A stretch of 64,000 nt of DNA from Endomychus coccineus (Eukaryota; Arthropoda; Insecta; Coleoptera; Endomychidae): contig OY294070.1 in NCBI GenBank assembly GCA_958510875.1, positions 19,769,631 through 19,833,630 of the forward strand, given 5' to 3'. Shown here in pieces: positions 1 to 9,696 of this stretch. The notes under the pieces were generated by a model. That model did not search any database. It worked only from the letters and a program-made list of their open reading frames with translations, and was not told where the DNA came from. The translations under genes and the position numbers were made by a program. Within the stretch, counting starts at the first letter, position 1. Every line of letters begins with the position of its first letter.

Positions 1-514
1 AATAAAAATATGTCTTAGCTACCAATATACTGGAAAGCACTTGTTTTCTTTAGAACCATTTCTGTTAACTTCGTAATTTATGATTTCCTGTTGAAACTGT
101 GAGAAACCTCTTCGACTTTGTCTGTATTTTACGAATTACAATGGCCCTTCTTCCACAAGGATTCAGCAACTACATATTTCGTTTCCGTCCCACAGAATTA
201 AAAAACAAACTGTATTAGTTTATGATGGGATGGTCGTACTAAGAAATGAACTCATATACTTGACATGTCCGTAATAGAAAGCAACAGAGAATATCCTATT
301 TCTATTTACGTTAATGTGGGTTCTTAAAACTCAGCTTGAATTTTAGCAACATGTTTGATATCTGAATGAATTGCAATTGATAATTATTAAGGTAGCTTTG
401 CTACACGAAGAACTAACTAACATCATTCTTTTATAATATTTCTCTATTATATTCCAATCAAAGTAGGTGGATAATTGGATAAAAAGTTGATCAGAATGTG
501 TAAATGAACCTCAC

Positions 515-718
515 CTGGCTAATTGAAGCGATACGGCAGGATGAAGGGTTAAATTAGTACCACCAACAATAGCATTATCACAATGACCACTCCTAATGGC
601 ATTGTAAGCATTCTCAAGAGCAGTCAACGAACTACTACAGGCTGAATCTGTTATTAAAGATGGACCCTTCAGTTTTAAGAAGTAGCTGACTCGATTTGGT
701 ATCATCGACCGCATACAC
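515..718 (-). CDS. FASN: Fatty acid synthase (left copy), exon 4: ketoacyl synthase active-site exon
   Basis: Fourth coding exon of the left FAS gene; the gene runs on past the left edge. It encodes the beta-ketoacyl synthase core that condenses malonyl-ACP with the growing acyl chain in the cytosol. The catalytic cysteine lies in DSACSSSLTAL, followed by the conserved stretch GGTNLTLHPAVS. The exon is bounded by an acceptor (poly-T then CAG) at 719-720 and a donor (AG then GTGAGG) at 513-514. Its first base completes a Gly codon that began in exon 3, but only if the one-base deletion in exon 3 is disregarded. Length is 204 nt. No stop is seen. The family call is firm; whether this copy is functional is doubtful because of the exon 3 lesion. 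Confidence 0.92.
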
Positions 719-847
719 CTGAAAAAAAAAGGTATACTAGATATTTTTTCATTTGAACTGTGCTTTTTCCCAGACATTTCGAATTAAAGCTATATTGTTA
801 GATTGCTTGATGATGATGATGGCACTTTTTCAGTATTTCCAGTAATA

Positions 848-1130
848 AACTATATAAGAGTTCACACTATGAATACACTATAACGCTATAAATAAGACAT
901 GATGACTCTTATCCACTAAAAATACTGTTAAAGTACTGAGGACCTTTCGGCTACCAAGTAGCCCAGTAAACTAAATTGGAAATCAAAATGTGTCTGTTCA
1001 ATTACTATATGGTGATAATAATGCAAACAAGGGGCTGTCCTCAGCTGGAAATAAATAGGAATGTAATAAATTGCTTTTTTGGTTATACATATCCATGCTT
1101 CCTCAATTATCTAGATATTTGTTCGTACGA
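848..1130 (-). mobile_element. Penelope-like element 3' fragment in FAS intron
   Basis: This non-coding stretch in the intron between exons 3 and 4 of the left FAS gene matches, in reverse orientation, the 3' tails seen at 24605-25085 (+) and 40790-41166 (-). Shared blocks include the sequence around ACCTTTCGGCTACCAAGTAG (as read on +) and the 'caattatctagatatttgtt' block. No coding capacity remains. It forms an inverted pair with the plus-strand fragment that follows. Confidence 0.6.
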
Positions 1131-1154
1131 CACTGCTAAAACTGTACTCCACAG

Positions 1155-1350
1155 GCAAAATACAGTATGGTTGAATATCTAGGTTATTTATAAGGGATGG
1201 AAATGTATAAGCGATATTATTTCGAATAATATTTAAAAAGCCAGGTTTCGTTTTCCAAAATCTAAATGATGACGGCTTCTGGATAGTCAAAATGTCCTCA
1301 GTACCTCAATAGTATTTTTATTTATAGTGTTTTCAATAGATAAGTGGTTT
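1155..1350 (+). mobile_element. Penelope-like element 3' fragment, plus orientation
   Basis: This is a second copy of the same repeat tail in the opposite orientation. The block around 'gaatatctaggttattta' and 'ggatggaaatgtataagc' matches 24865-24900. The later block 'gtcctcagtacctcaatagt' matches the tail at 25040-25060. With 848-1130 it makes an imperfect inverted pair inside one FAS intron. Confidence 0.55.
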
Positions 1351-1656
1351 TTGTTATGTAATTGAAATCAAAATAGTATTATGAAAATATGTTGATTAGC
1401 TTTTGAACGAAACATGGTCCTTCGAGCCTGCAAATTTTCTAATATGGAAAATACTAGGCCAAGTTCAGTCTGAAATGTGTTTATTTTTAGAGGAATACCA
1501 TCATAGCAAGCTATGGTTGGATTTCAACGTTAAATATTGTCAGATCTTTCCACCTGTAGCACTAAATACAGAATCTGTCACCAAAGTTCACCAACAATGA
1601 CATTGATCCATAGTTTGTTTCATCAATGATTTTTTAACTTTCCGAAGAAAACTTAC

Positions 1657-1860
1657 CCTGTAATACCAAATTTTTGCGGTTCGAGGTTATCGTAAGACCA
1701 GCTCTTTTCTGATTCGGAAAAACAAGAACCAACGAACCCCCAGTATTCGTTCCCTCTAGATCGGACGGATGCAAACCTGCGTCGAAGATTGTTTCGATTG
1801 TTTTTTCCATAAATATACGCAACATGGGATCCATAGAATGAGCTTGTCTGTAATGTATTC
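1657..1860 (-). CDS. FASN: Fatty acid synthase (left copy), exon 3, with one-base frameshift
   Basis: Exon 3 encodes ketoacyl synthase residues IHYRQAHSMDPMLRIF, a FAS signature, through to GLHPSDLEGTNTG. The reading frame is then lost in a run of five G (minus strand; 1737-1741). The expected continuation FVGSCFSESEKSW is present one frame over. The exon is 204 nt long, whereas the phases of exons 2 and 4 require 205 nt, which independently shows a single-base deletion. Splice sites are consensus: acceptor TACCGTAG ends at 1861, donor GTAAGT starts at 1656. Either this copy is inactivated or the homopolymer was miscounted. Confidence 0.9.
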
Positions 1861-1918
1861 CTACGGTACAGAGTGAGATTAGCCGTTCATTAGAGTTGTT
1901 TTATCGTGTTGTACTTAC

Positions 1919-2092
1919 CGAAAAAACCGGCGTCGAATTTGTTGATGTCTCTGAGTTTGTCTGTACGATGAGGAATTTCGGGATGTTCTGGTTCCCAGCG
2001 CCTGCTATCACCGTCGACCATGTCGATATTATTGTAGAGGTTATATGCGAATTCGTCGACGTTAGATGCATTTGGATAGCATCCAGAAAGAC
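1919..2092 (-). CDS. FASN: Fatty acid synthase (left copy), exon 2: N-terminal ketoacyl synthase
   Basis: Second coding exon. It continues from exon 1 to give VVSG-LSGCYPNASNVDEF and then DMVDGDSRRWEPEHPEIP, the N-terminal landmark of animal FAS ketoacyl synthase domains, and ends at KFDAGFFG. Acceptor CTATGCAG ends at 2093; donor GTAAGT starts at 1918. A split Gly codon at each end keeps the frame with exons 1 and 3. The family call rests on the order and identity of these motifs. Confidence 0.93.
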
Positions 2093-2537
2093 CTGCATAG
2101 GAAATTATGATAATCAATATAGAATAAATAGAAAAAAAAATTAATTGTCACACACAATGAAAACCGTTCGTTCGTATTACACTGGTAGGCTTCTAATCAT
2201 GAAGCTACAATGAGCCCAATCAAGCGGCTTCAATGTATTTGCTGAAAAGTACATTTATTTTACAACATTTATGGAAAATAATTATGCAAAACTTCACTAA
2301 AAGAATGATGTCAGCGGAGTCCTAGGAGACATTTGGCTTCCTGACGTTCGATTTGGATTAGTGAAATTAAATCAAGTGTTTTATTGCCATTCCGATCTCA
2401 ATAATGTCAGTCGAGGAAATATAGTTCAACAAAAGCTGAAATCCTGGATTTCTTCTATCAAGATAAATTTTGATACGGTTTGCGGCATTTTGTTCTGCGA
2501 GTCATGTAGAAAAAATGTTGCCAATTAAATATTGGGG

Positions 2538-3793
2538 TATTCGAGGGTCGTTCAATAACTCTTTAGAAAAATGCAAGAGATGTGCTAAAGTCGTTTGTTT
2601 TTGGAAAGTGTCATTACTCAGTAGACAACTGTTAAAGTTTTTGATATATCACCAACGTGCTAATATTTTCATCGTCGATTAAATCAGACTACTTTTGTTT
2701 ATTTTAAAAAGTGGAAAAAAGTTTAGTTTCCGTTTTGAAAAAAAATTATTAGAAGGTTTAAAAACAAAAAACATTAAAGCCGAATTGGATGAAGCTTATG
2801 TCACATCTGCATCAGCGTTTGCCACTGTTTACAATTGTGTAAATGAGTTTAAACGGGGCCGTACATCGACAAAAGATGAACATCGTTCAGGACGGCCAAT
2901 AGAAGTGGCTACCCCAGAAATGATTGAAAAAATTCATGATATGGTGTTGGGCGATCGGCGCATCAAAGTGCGGGAGATAGTTGAGGCCGCAGGCATTTCA
3001 CAAGGTACAGTGTAATTATATATGAGAAATTGGGCTTCTGCAAGACGTGTGCCGCTTTTGCTTATAGAGGAGAATAAACGCAATCGTGTGGTGACTCTCA
3101 GACTATTTTAGCGCCTGTTCGTCGCAATCCGGATGAGTTTCTGCATCGATACATAACTGTTGATGAGACATGAATACATTACTATACTCCTGAGATCAAA
3201 GGAAAATCAAAACAGTGAGTTTTTGCATCCGAAAAGGCTCCGAAAAAGGCTAGAACGGTGAAATCGGCTGGAAAGGTTATGGCCACCGTTTTTTGGGATG
3301 CGCATGGAATTATTTACATCGACTACTTAGAAAGAGGAAAAACAATAACTGAAGAGTATTACGCGTCGTTATTATATGGATTGAGTGATGAAATAAAAAT
3401 TAAACGGCCTCATTTGGAAAAGAAAAAAGTCCTTTTCCATCGAGACAATGCACGAGTTCACACATGTTCAGTTGCAATGTCCAAATTTGTGGAATCAAAG
3501 TTCCAATTATCAGAACATCCACCGTATTCGTCAGATTTGGCCTCCAGTGACTTTCTCCTATTCCCAGATTTAAGAGAATGGCTCGTCGGGTAACGGTTTG
3601 AGACGAACGAGGAGGTCGCCGAAACAAATGGCTATTTAGAGGATCTTCCGAAAACCTGCTTTTTGAACTGGTTAAAAAGTGGAACACCGCTTAGAAAAAT
3701 GTATAGAGCTAAAAGGAGATTGTGTAGGAAAAAATTTTGCAAAATTCTTTGTTTTTATATCTTTTTCTAAAGAGCTAATGAACGAGCCTCGTA
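2538..3793 (+). mobile_element. Mariner-family (DD34D) DNA transposon in FAS intron 1
   Basis: The element is 1.26 kb. Its ends are imperfect terminal inverted repeats: the left reads GAGGGTCGTTCAATAACTC and the right, reverse-complemented, reads GAGGCTCGTTCATTAGCTC. Each is bordered by TA, the target mariner elements duplicate. It contains a broken transposase (next entry). It lies wholly inside the 3.1-kb first intron of the left FAS gene. Confidence 0.85.
2695..3690 (+). pseudogene. Mariner transposase, decayed
   Basis: The N-terminal helix-turn-helix half (2695-3015) contains FKRGRTSTKDEHRSGRP and ends in a stop. The catalytic half (3258-3593) contains VMATVFWDAHGIIYIDYL, then HRDNARVH (second catalytic Asp) and HPPYSSDLASSDFLLF (third Asp, 34 residues on). 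The WVPHEL-type linker and the first Asp region between them are frameshifted. No normal start codon survives. Spacing and motifs fit mariner DD34D; the copy cannot encode an active enzyme. Confidence 0.85.
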
Positions 3794-5221
3794 GTTGAAC
3801 TTGCATTAACGCATGCAAAAAATGCACTTTTTCATTGCATCGGATTATGTACCGTATATTTTAATGTAATGGTTTGATTTGCTGTCCCCATTGGCTCACT
3901 CAAGTAGTCTCACATTTTCCCTAACTTTTGTAAGTTCGAGAAATCTATCACTCAATATAGTATATTGTTTGATTTCTTAGTGAGACATCTATTCATAGAT
4001 GGCGTGAGATACTTGTGATCTTCTAACCATGTTGTTGGCTACCTTCAAGAGAGATCGTTTCGTCACTTTGCAAACTTGCTCGTTCCATTGATGAGCTCTA
4101 TGAGAACAGCGGAACAGCTGTCTGGAACTGTTAGTTTGTGACGTTACTGATCGATATGTACTAGAAAGACCTTATCAGGTATATTTAAATTTGAACTCCT
4201 GAAATGTTGTTAAGGCTGCATGTGTTTCTTTTGTGGCACACGTGTAGTGTTTTATAAGAAAAAAAGTTTTCGAAAAAATAAAAATTCGTTCTGATTGAAT
4301 CAAATAATGATAAATTAGTCAGTAAATCTGGATACCGAGTCGATAGTTGTTAACTCTACGTGTGTGAATCTACGTCAACTTAATCCATTGTTATTCAAGT
4401 AAACTAATTGAAAATAATTTTGAACAACCGCGGCAATGCAGCAACTTTGATATTCCCAATGGTCTGTGTTGAAAAAAAATATTTATAAGGTATTATATTA
4501 GCTCAATTGATATTTAAAGAAAATTTTATGGTGTGAATTCAAAATCACGGAGTTGATTGATCATATGGATTACAATAAAAATAAAGTATTTGTAGATAAA
4601 ATAATTGTCAAAATTTAAATGAACATAAAAATTTTTTAAAATTAATATCATAATAAACTTTTATCATAGATTGTTATCAAAATTAAAAAAAAAACATGAA
4701 CAATATTTTGTAAGATGTAAAAAACTTTCATTACCAACGATTAATTAAAATATTCAAATGTATAACAGTCCTCATCACCAACCACTCATCTATTCCGTAC
4801 ATCCATGAAGTAACATTATTATTTATGAATCCAGTTTTCTTTTAATTTCTTTTAAGTCGAATCAGTAATCACAGGCCTCAAAAGTGAGAAGTAAGAAGTT
4901 TTATTGCATTTAAGAGCAATTACAAATGTTGAATTTTCGTAACGTCTTATTCATGATGAGTGACCTCGAAAACCCCTGAGTAACAAACTTGACCTCATTT
5001 AAGTCTATTTCAATAATCAAAAAAAGATTTAAAGCAATAAGCAGATGCATTTTTGCATGCGATAATGCAAGTTTAAATTTACCCCAATATTAAATCACAG
5101 TAGGTAATAGTTTTTCTACATACTACATTTTAATCGACGCTTGTATCAAATAAAATTTCTAAAATAATATTCTAAATATTTTCCATCAATTGATTGAAGT
5201 AAACAACTGCAATTTACATAC
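3794..5221. other. Rest of FAS intron 1; no gene seen
   Basis: AT-rich intron sequence between the mariner and coding exon 1. A stretch at about 4020-4180 (with 'ctcgttccattgatgagc' and 'gttactgatcgat') resembles part of 37180-37290 and is probably a dispersed repeat. I see no exon or RNA gene. Confidence 0.5.
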
Positions 5222-5336
5222 CTGAAACAACTTCTTCTCCAGGAGCTGGATTCGCCAAGTGCTTCTTATAGTCAGCCGTACAATTTGCTGACGTACCTTG
5301 GTCTATCTGATTCCCATCAGTATTTTGCGGAGACAT
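5222..5336 (-). CDS. FASN: Fatty acid synthase (left copy), exon 1 with start codon
   Basis: First coding exon. ATG is at 5336-5334, followed by a short hydrophilic leader beginning MSPQNTDGNQIDQG and then HLANPAPGEEVVSG, which leads into the ketoacyl synthase domain. Donor CAG|GTATGT lies at 5220-5221. The split Gly codon joins exactly to exon 2. FAS is cytosolic, and no signal peptide is present. Just upstream on the minus strand, TTTATTTCAG (ending at 5372) could be a splice acceptor from a 5' UTR exon, giving a transcript start for this exon near 5371. That is inference only. Confidence 0.9.
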
Positions 5337-5524
5337 TTTCGAAATGCCGATGACTCATAATTTAATGAAATCTGAAATAAAGATCTCATTGAGAGAAGAT
5401 ATGGAAGTTGTGGGAGCTCTTAACTCAAAACAAATGTCTCCTACAATGTTCAATTCAAAAGAACATCAAAGAAGGTTGGCAGAATTATGTTGTATTGTAA
5501 GGATGCTCTCCAGAGATTATCACA

Positions 5525-5735
5525 CGGAGATCCAACTGTCGTTCTCAAAGAATGTGCGGCTTTGCCTACGTAGCTATTTATTGAAAAACATGGGGTGTCT
5601 CTAGCTGTAGCATTCGATATCTCCTAAGCATATGGAGTCTGGCACTAAAGCCTACTTGGGAAACTTCCGTCATATTGTTTGCGTCAACTTTGTCGCTTAC
5701 TTCTAGTTTTCTCCCCGATATAGGGATCCGAAATG
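5525..5735 (+). mobile_element. Short Jockey/CR1-type LINE fragment (family A)
   Basis: Blocks such as 'ccaactgtcgttctcaaaga' and the sequence around GAAAAACATGGGG, CTAGCTGTAGCATT and TTCCGTCATATTGTTTG match the RT-coding part of the LINE at 18577-19060 and 32480-32620. Only about 200 bp remain and two parts of the RT are fused by deletion, so nothing can be made from it. It lies just upstream of the left FAS start. Confidence 0.65.
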
Positions 5736-6143
5736 ACATTACCGCCCTCTGGTGTTTTCTACGCCGAAACAACGAATTGTCACAAAAATATTATTTACTT
5801 ATAAACATATGTATTACTAGAGTTTTTGGAGTATTTTGGAGTAAAACTTGAAAATTTATTGTACATTCAGTAGCTTGTAAGAATAATAAACAATAAATGA
5901 AACCCGTTTGATAACATTCTTCTGTGCAAAAGAGTAACAAGTTGTATTTCTATTATTTACCTAACTTAACACGTTGACTGCCACCTACGAGATAATTCGT
6001 AGTGAGCAGTCTTCCACAGGTAGCCCACTACGAGTATACTCGTATTTGACTGGCTGTTCTAAAACGCCGGTTACGAATTATCTCGTAGCAAATACGTACT
6101 AAATATAGACATCAGGCGTCTGCGATAGGTCCATTCAAATATA

Positions 6144-8322
6144 CAGGGAGTCCTCGAACTGCGTGGCTAAAATAAAACCGAAGATTCTTTGATTCGAAAA
6201 AAATTTGATGAGCCCTTTTACTTTTGCCTCAAGTGTCTTGTTTAGCCGGTAGAGGGCTTCAAAGTTGCAAAAATAATTTTTCCAGAACTTTTTTGTGGTC
6301 GATGTAATTCACTCTATATTTTTTATGTAGATAGCTTATCTAATTTGAAAACTTTTTTTACTCTTAAAAAATTTTGATAAAATCAACGGATTAGCTTGAA
6401 AAAAATAATTTTTGAGTCTCTGCAATTTTGGCTTACTAATTTTACTTGATTAAAATACCTTAGTTGCCTTTGCTTTTCTGATGTCATTTTGGCATTTGAA
6501 GAATTTATTCTCAAAACCGTCAGTTTTTACTTTGCTTTCCGTAAAAATTTTATAAAATTATGGCTCAAAATTTCACTAACACTGAAATGGTTAATATCTC
6601 GGTAAAACACGAATAATAAAAACAAAAGAAATGGGGAAACGATGTGATTATTTAGGAAAAACAAATGCTAAATTAAAAGAAACAACAAAACTTTTTGGGA
6701 AATCGCTAAGGCATCAATTGTTCGAAATGTTGCCCATTTCCCTGAATACACAAATTAATTCGTTTCAAGAAATTGGATTGAACTCTGGCTAGTACTTCAG
6801 GATCATTCTTCAATAAATCCGCTTCATGATTAATTCGTTGCAACAATTCCTCTCGTGTGTTTACTGGAGCTGCATAAACTTTCGACTTCAAAGCGCCCCA
6901 TAGAAAGAAGTCGCAGGGCGTCAAATCAGGGGAGCGGGCCGGCCAGTTCACTGGTGCATCGTGTCCTCTACCTATCCAGCGATCTGGATATTCCGCATTC
7001 AAATGTCGCCTCACAGCTAATGTGAAATGAGGAGGTGCACCATCATGGATAAACCAGGCCACGGCGAATGTGTAAGGGCAAGTCTTCCAACAGTTGAAGT
7101 ACCCTTTGTTCCAAAAAGTTTAAGTAGTTCTCCCCGTTCAATCGATCGGCTATAACGATAGGGCCAATAATAAAGTTATCCACAATTCCAACCCAAACAT
7201 TGATTCTAGTTTGATTCTGAAAATATGTAACTTCCGTTTCATGAGGATTTTCATCAGCATAGAAATGTTCATTATGGAGGTTAAAAAGACCACATCTCGT
7301 GAAAGTATCTTCGTCCGTGAACAGAATTCTTCTACAAAAATTGGGGTTTGCATTTTGTCTTTGGACAATAAGCCGACAGAAATCTAGCCGATGACCTGGA
7401 TCCATGGGCAATAAGTCTTGAACTGTTTTAATATGATAGGGATACAACAGTTCTTCTTTCAGTACATTATGAACTTATGATTTTGATGCTCCAATACGAA
7501 GTCCCAAACGTAGTGTGCTCATCCCAGGTTCAGTTTCAACCGCTTCCAGTAGCGCTTCTTCGAGCTCTAACGTCCTTCTTGTCCGTCTGCGTCCAGTTTC
7601 TCTGCGATTTGCTCCAAATTTGCCAGTTTCGCGAAGGTTTGCCGATTTGGAATTCTGCGATGCGGATATCTTTCCCTTCTCCGGCCATTGCAACGACAAA
7701 GTCCATAAATCAATAACATATCAACCATTTCAGTGTTAGTGAAATTTTGAGCCATAATTTTATAAAGTTTTTACGGAAAGCAAAGTAAAAACTGACAGTT
7801 TTGAGAATAACTTCTTCAAATGCCAAAATGAAATTAGAAAAGCAAAGGCAACTAAGGTATTTTAATCAAGTAAAATTAGTAAGCCAAAATTGCAGAGACT
7901 CGAAAATTAATTTTTTCAAGCTAATCCGTTGATTTTATCAAAATTTTCTAAGAGTAAGAAAAGTTTTCATATTAGATAAGCTATCTAAATGAAAAATATC
8001 GAGTGAATTACATCGACCACAAAAAAGTTCTGGACACTTTTCCCGTTACATCCTCAAGTTTGAGCCATTTCTATGGTCTCTAAGGCTCTGTGCTCCACTC
8101 TCAAAAATGGCCATTATTGACAGTAACTCACCTGCTGAATATTGTAAAAGTTCTTCATCACGTTCTCAAGTTATACCGAAAAAACAAAATTATTTTTGCA
8201 ATTTTGAAGCCCTCTACCGGGTAAACAAGACACTTGAGGCAAAAGTAAAAAGGCTCATCAACTTTTTTTCGAATCAAAGAATCTTCGGTTTTATTTTGGC
8301 CACGCAGTTCGAGGACACCCTG
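6144..8322 (-). mobile_element. Long-TIR Tc1/mariner-like (DD41D-type) transposon nested in piggyBac
   Basis: The element is 2.18 kb. Its ends are CAGGGAGTCCTCGAACTGCG and the matching inverse at 8322, flanked on both sides by TATA (6140-6143, 8323-8326), giving a TA or TATA target duplication. The inverted repeats are unusually long: 6144 to about 6600 matches the inverse of about 7727 to 8322. The left arm lacks roughly 150 bp present in the right arm (8032-8185). The arms reach into the transposase start, so the left arm carries a second copy of the first dozen codons. It resembles the element at 52796-55155. Confidence 0.85.
6706..7755 (-). pseudogene. DUF4817-type / DDE transposase, broken
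   Basis: The N-terminal HTH-like part MAQNFTNTEMVDMLLIYG with ERYPHRRIPNRQTF is typical of the DUF4817 region of insect transposases. The catalytic part includes ILFTDEDTF (first acidic motif), FIHDGAPPHF (second Asp) and WPARSPDLTPCDFFLWG (third Asp). Between the second and third Asp I count 43 residues; the related copy at 53.4 kb has 41. Reading frames shift at about 7050 and 7460, so at least two indels disable it. Family is clear; the exact clade is inference. Confidence 0.8.
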
Positions 8323-8440
8323 TATATGGCAACGAGAAAGACACAAGTCAAATAAACCGAGTATTTATTCAAAAACAAAGAAACATAACTTTCATCAACT
8401 AAACTTCTTATATGCACAATATATGATTTATAAAATACGT

Positions 8441-9403
8441 TTATACATGATATTCTTTGAAGCATTCTTCCACACACAAGGCGGGTTTTCCTTCACACAC
8501 TGTACAAGAATACCTTGTTTCTATCCGGCGTTTTTCGGCCGTGCAAACACGGCAAGGTTTAGTCGGACGCTCTTTTTTTTCAGTTGGTGATATGACCTCC
8601 AAATAATGAAATGTTTCAGAATTGTGAGGTATAGTGCTTTTCTTGGGCATTTTATCTCCGATTAGCGTGGAAACAAAAGCTTCTCTGAATTTTAGAGTTC
8701 CTATGTCTGAATTGGCTGCTTTTCGATATAACAAATGAGCATTTTGAATAAACATTTCTAAAAATGTAGAAACAATTTCTTCGGCAATCTAATTGTTTTT
8801 CGTAATGCAGAATAATATGACAGCATCTGATCTGACCTGTCAACGCCAGATATTACATTATTGTAGTCTCTGATAATGTATGGCAGCGTACAAGGCCCCA
8901 TATGTAGTAACAAATCCAGAAAAATTTCATTTACGAAGCGTCGACATCCTTCCAGCGAGTAAATCGTGAGGATCTTCTTATTGGGCCCATCTTATCTATT
9001 TCTTGATTAGCGTACATATTAGTCTGCGTTACAAGGAGATTCAAAAATTTCTGCGTGAAGAACAGATCCAGAAGATTATTTATTGTCAAATTTTGGAAGT
9101 CGAATTGCAAGTCACAATCTTCTACAAAATTGAATTGAGGTGGTTCTAAGCTGAAGAATGCTGGGGAATATTTATGTCGTCACCCTCGGGTTCTGCATAG
9201 CCTTCTTTTTATCCGTACTCGCTTTCAGAAGAATCACCACTTATATCTGAGGGCTCGTAATTTTCGTCATCTGAATTATACCTCAGAAATTCGTCCCACT
9301 CTGTTTCAATAAGATTTGCATACATTCCTAACTCATCTTGCGTAAGAGCTCTCTTTCGCGACATATTCGACGGCATGTAATGAATACAACAATGAAACTG
9401 CAA
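8441..9403 (-). pseudogene. piggyBac transposase remnant
   Basis: The N-terminal piece at 9209-9403 has MSRKRALTQDELGM and an acidic stretch ending SGDSSESEYG. The C-terminal piece at 8441-8755 has the cysteine-rich domain CRVCTAEKRR...CTVCEGKPALCVEEC typical of piggyBac C-termini. The DDD catalytic core between them is mostly deleted or frameshifted (8756-9208 holds no long frame). It cannot be active. The TTAA ends of the element support the family call. Confidence 0.8.
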
Positions 9404-9696
9404 GTTTGATTTTGGTCAGACCTGTCGGCGCGCGTTACTAAACTGAACGTGTGCAACTAAGCGGTAGAAGGGGTGATACGAGATAACTCGTGGTTGGCGT
9501 TTGGGGGTATACATTTTTTTCAAGACGCCAACTACGAGATAATTCGCCTATGATTTTTTTCAAAAAGAAAATAATTTTGTTAAAAATGGTATCAAATTAT
9601 AGTTATTTCATATTTTATTATTGCATAAAGTAGTTTACCCAGCTTGGCACAGACCATGCTACTTGAAGAATTCCCCTATGGCAGTCAACGTGTTAA

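Larger units (their letters stand above)
5966..9696 (-). mobile_element. piggyBac-family transposon, interrupted by a nested element
   Basis: Ends are TTAACACGTTGACTGCC at 5966 and its inverse GGCAGTCAACGTGTTAA at 9696. Each starts or ends in TTAA, the piggyBac target. Subterminal copies of CTACGAGATAATTCG lie at both ends. The transposase fragments read on the minus strand. A second transposon (6144-8322) is inserted between the left end and the transposase 3' end. The host sequence outside both ends carries the same 'aagttgtatttctattattt' block, so it landed in a short repeated motif. A related empty motif is at 11570-11605. Confidence 0.85.

Noticed and set aside
976..1182. 68-codon plus-strand ORF
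   Set aside because: It overlies a minus-strand Penelope tail repeat and has no domain; a chance frame in repeat DNA.
8274..8355. ORFs on both strands near the right end of the nested long-TIR element
   Set aside because: They run across the terminal repeat and into piggyBac sequence; no coding support.
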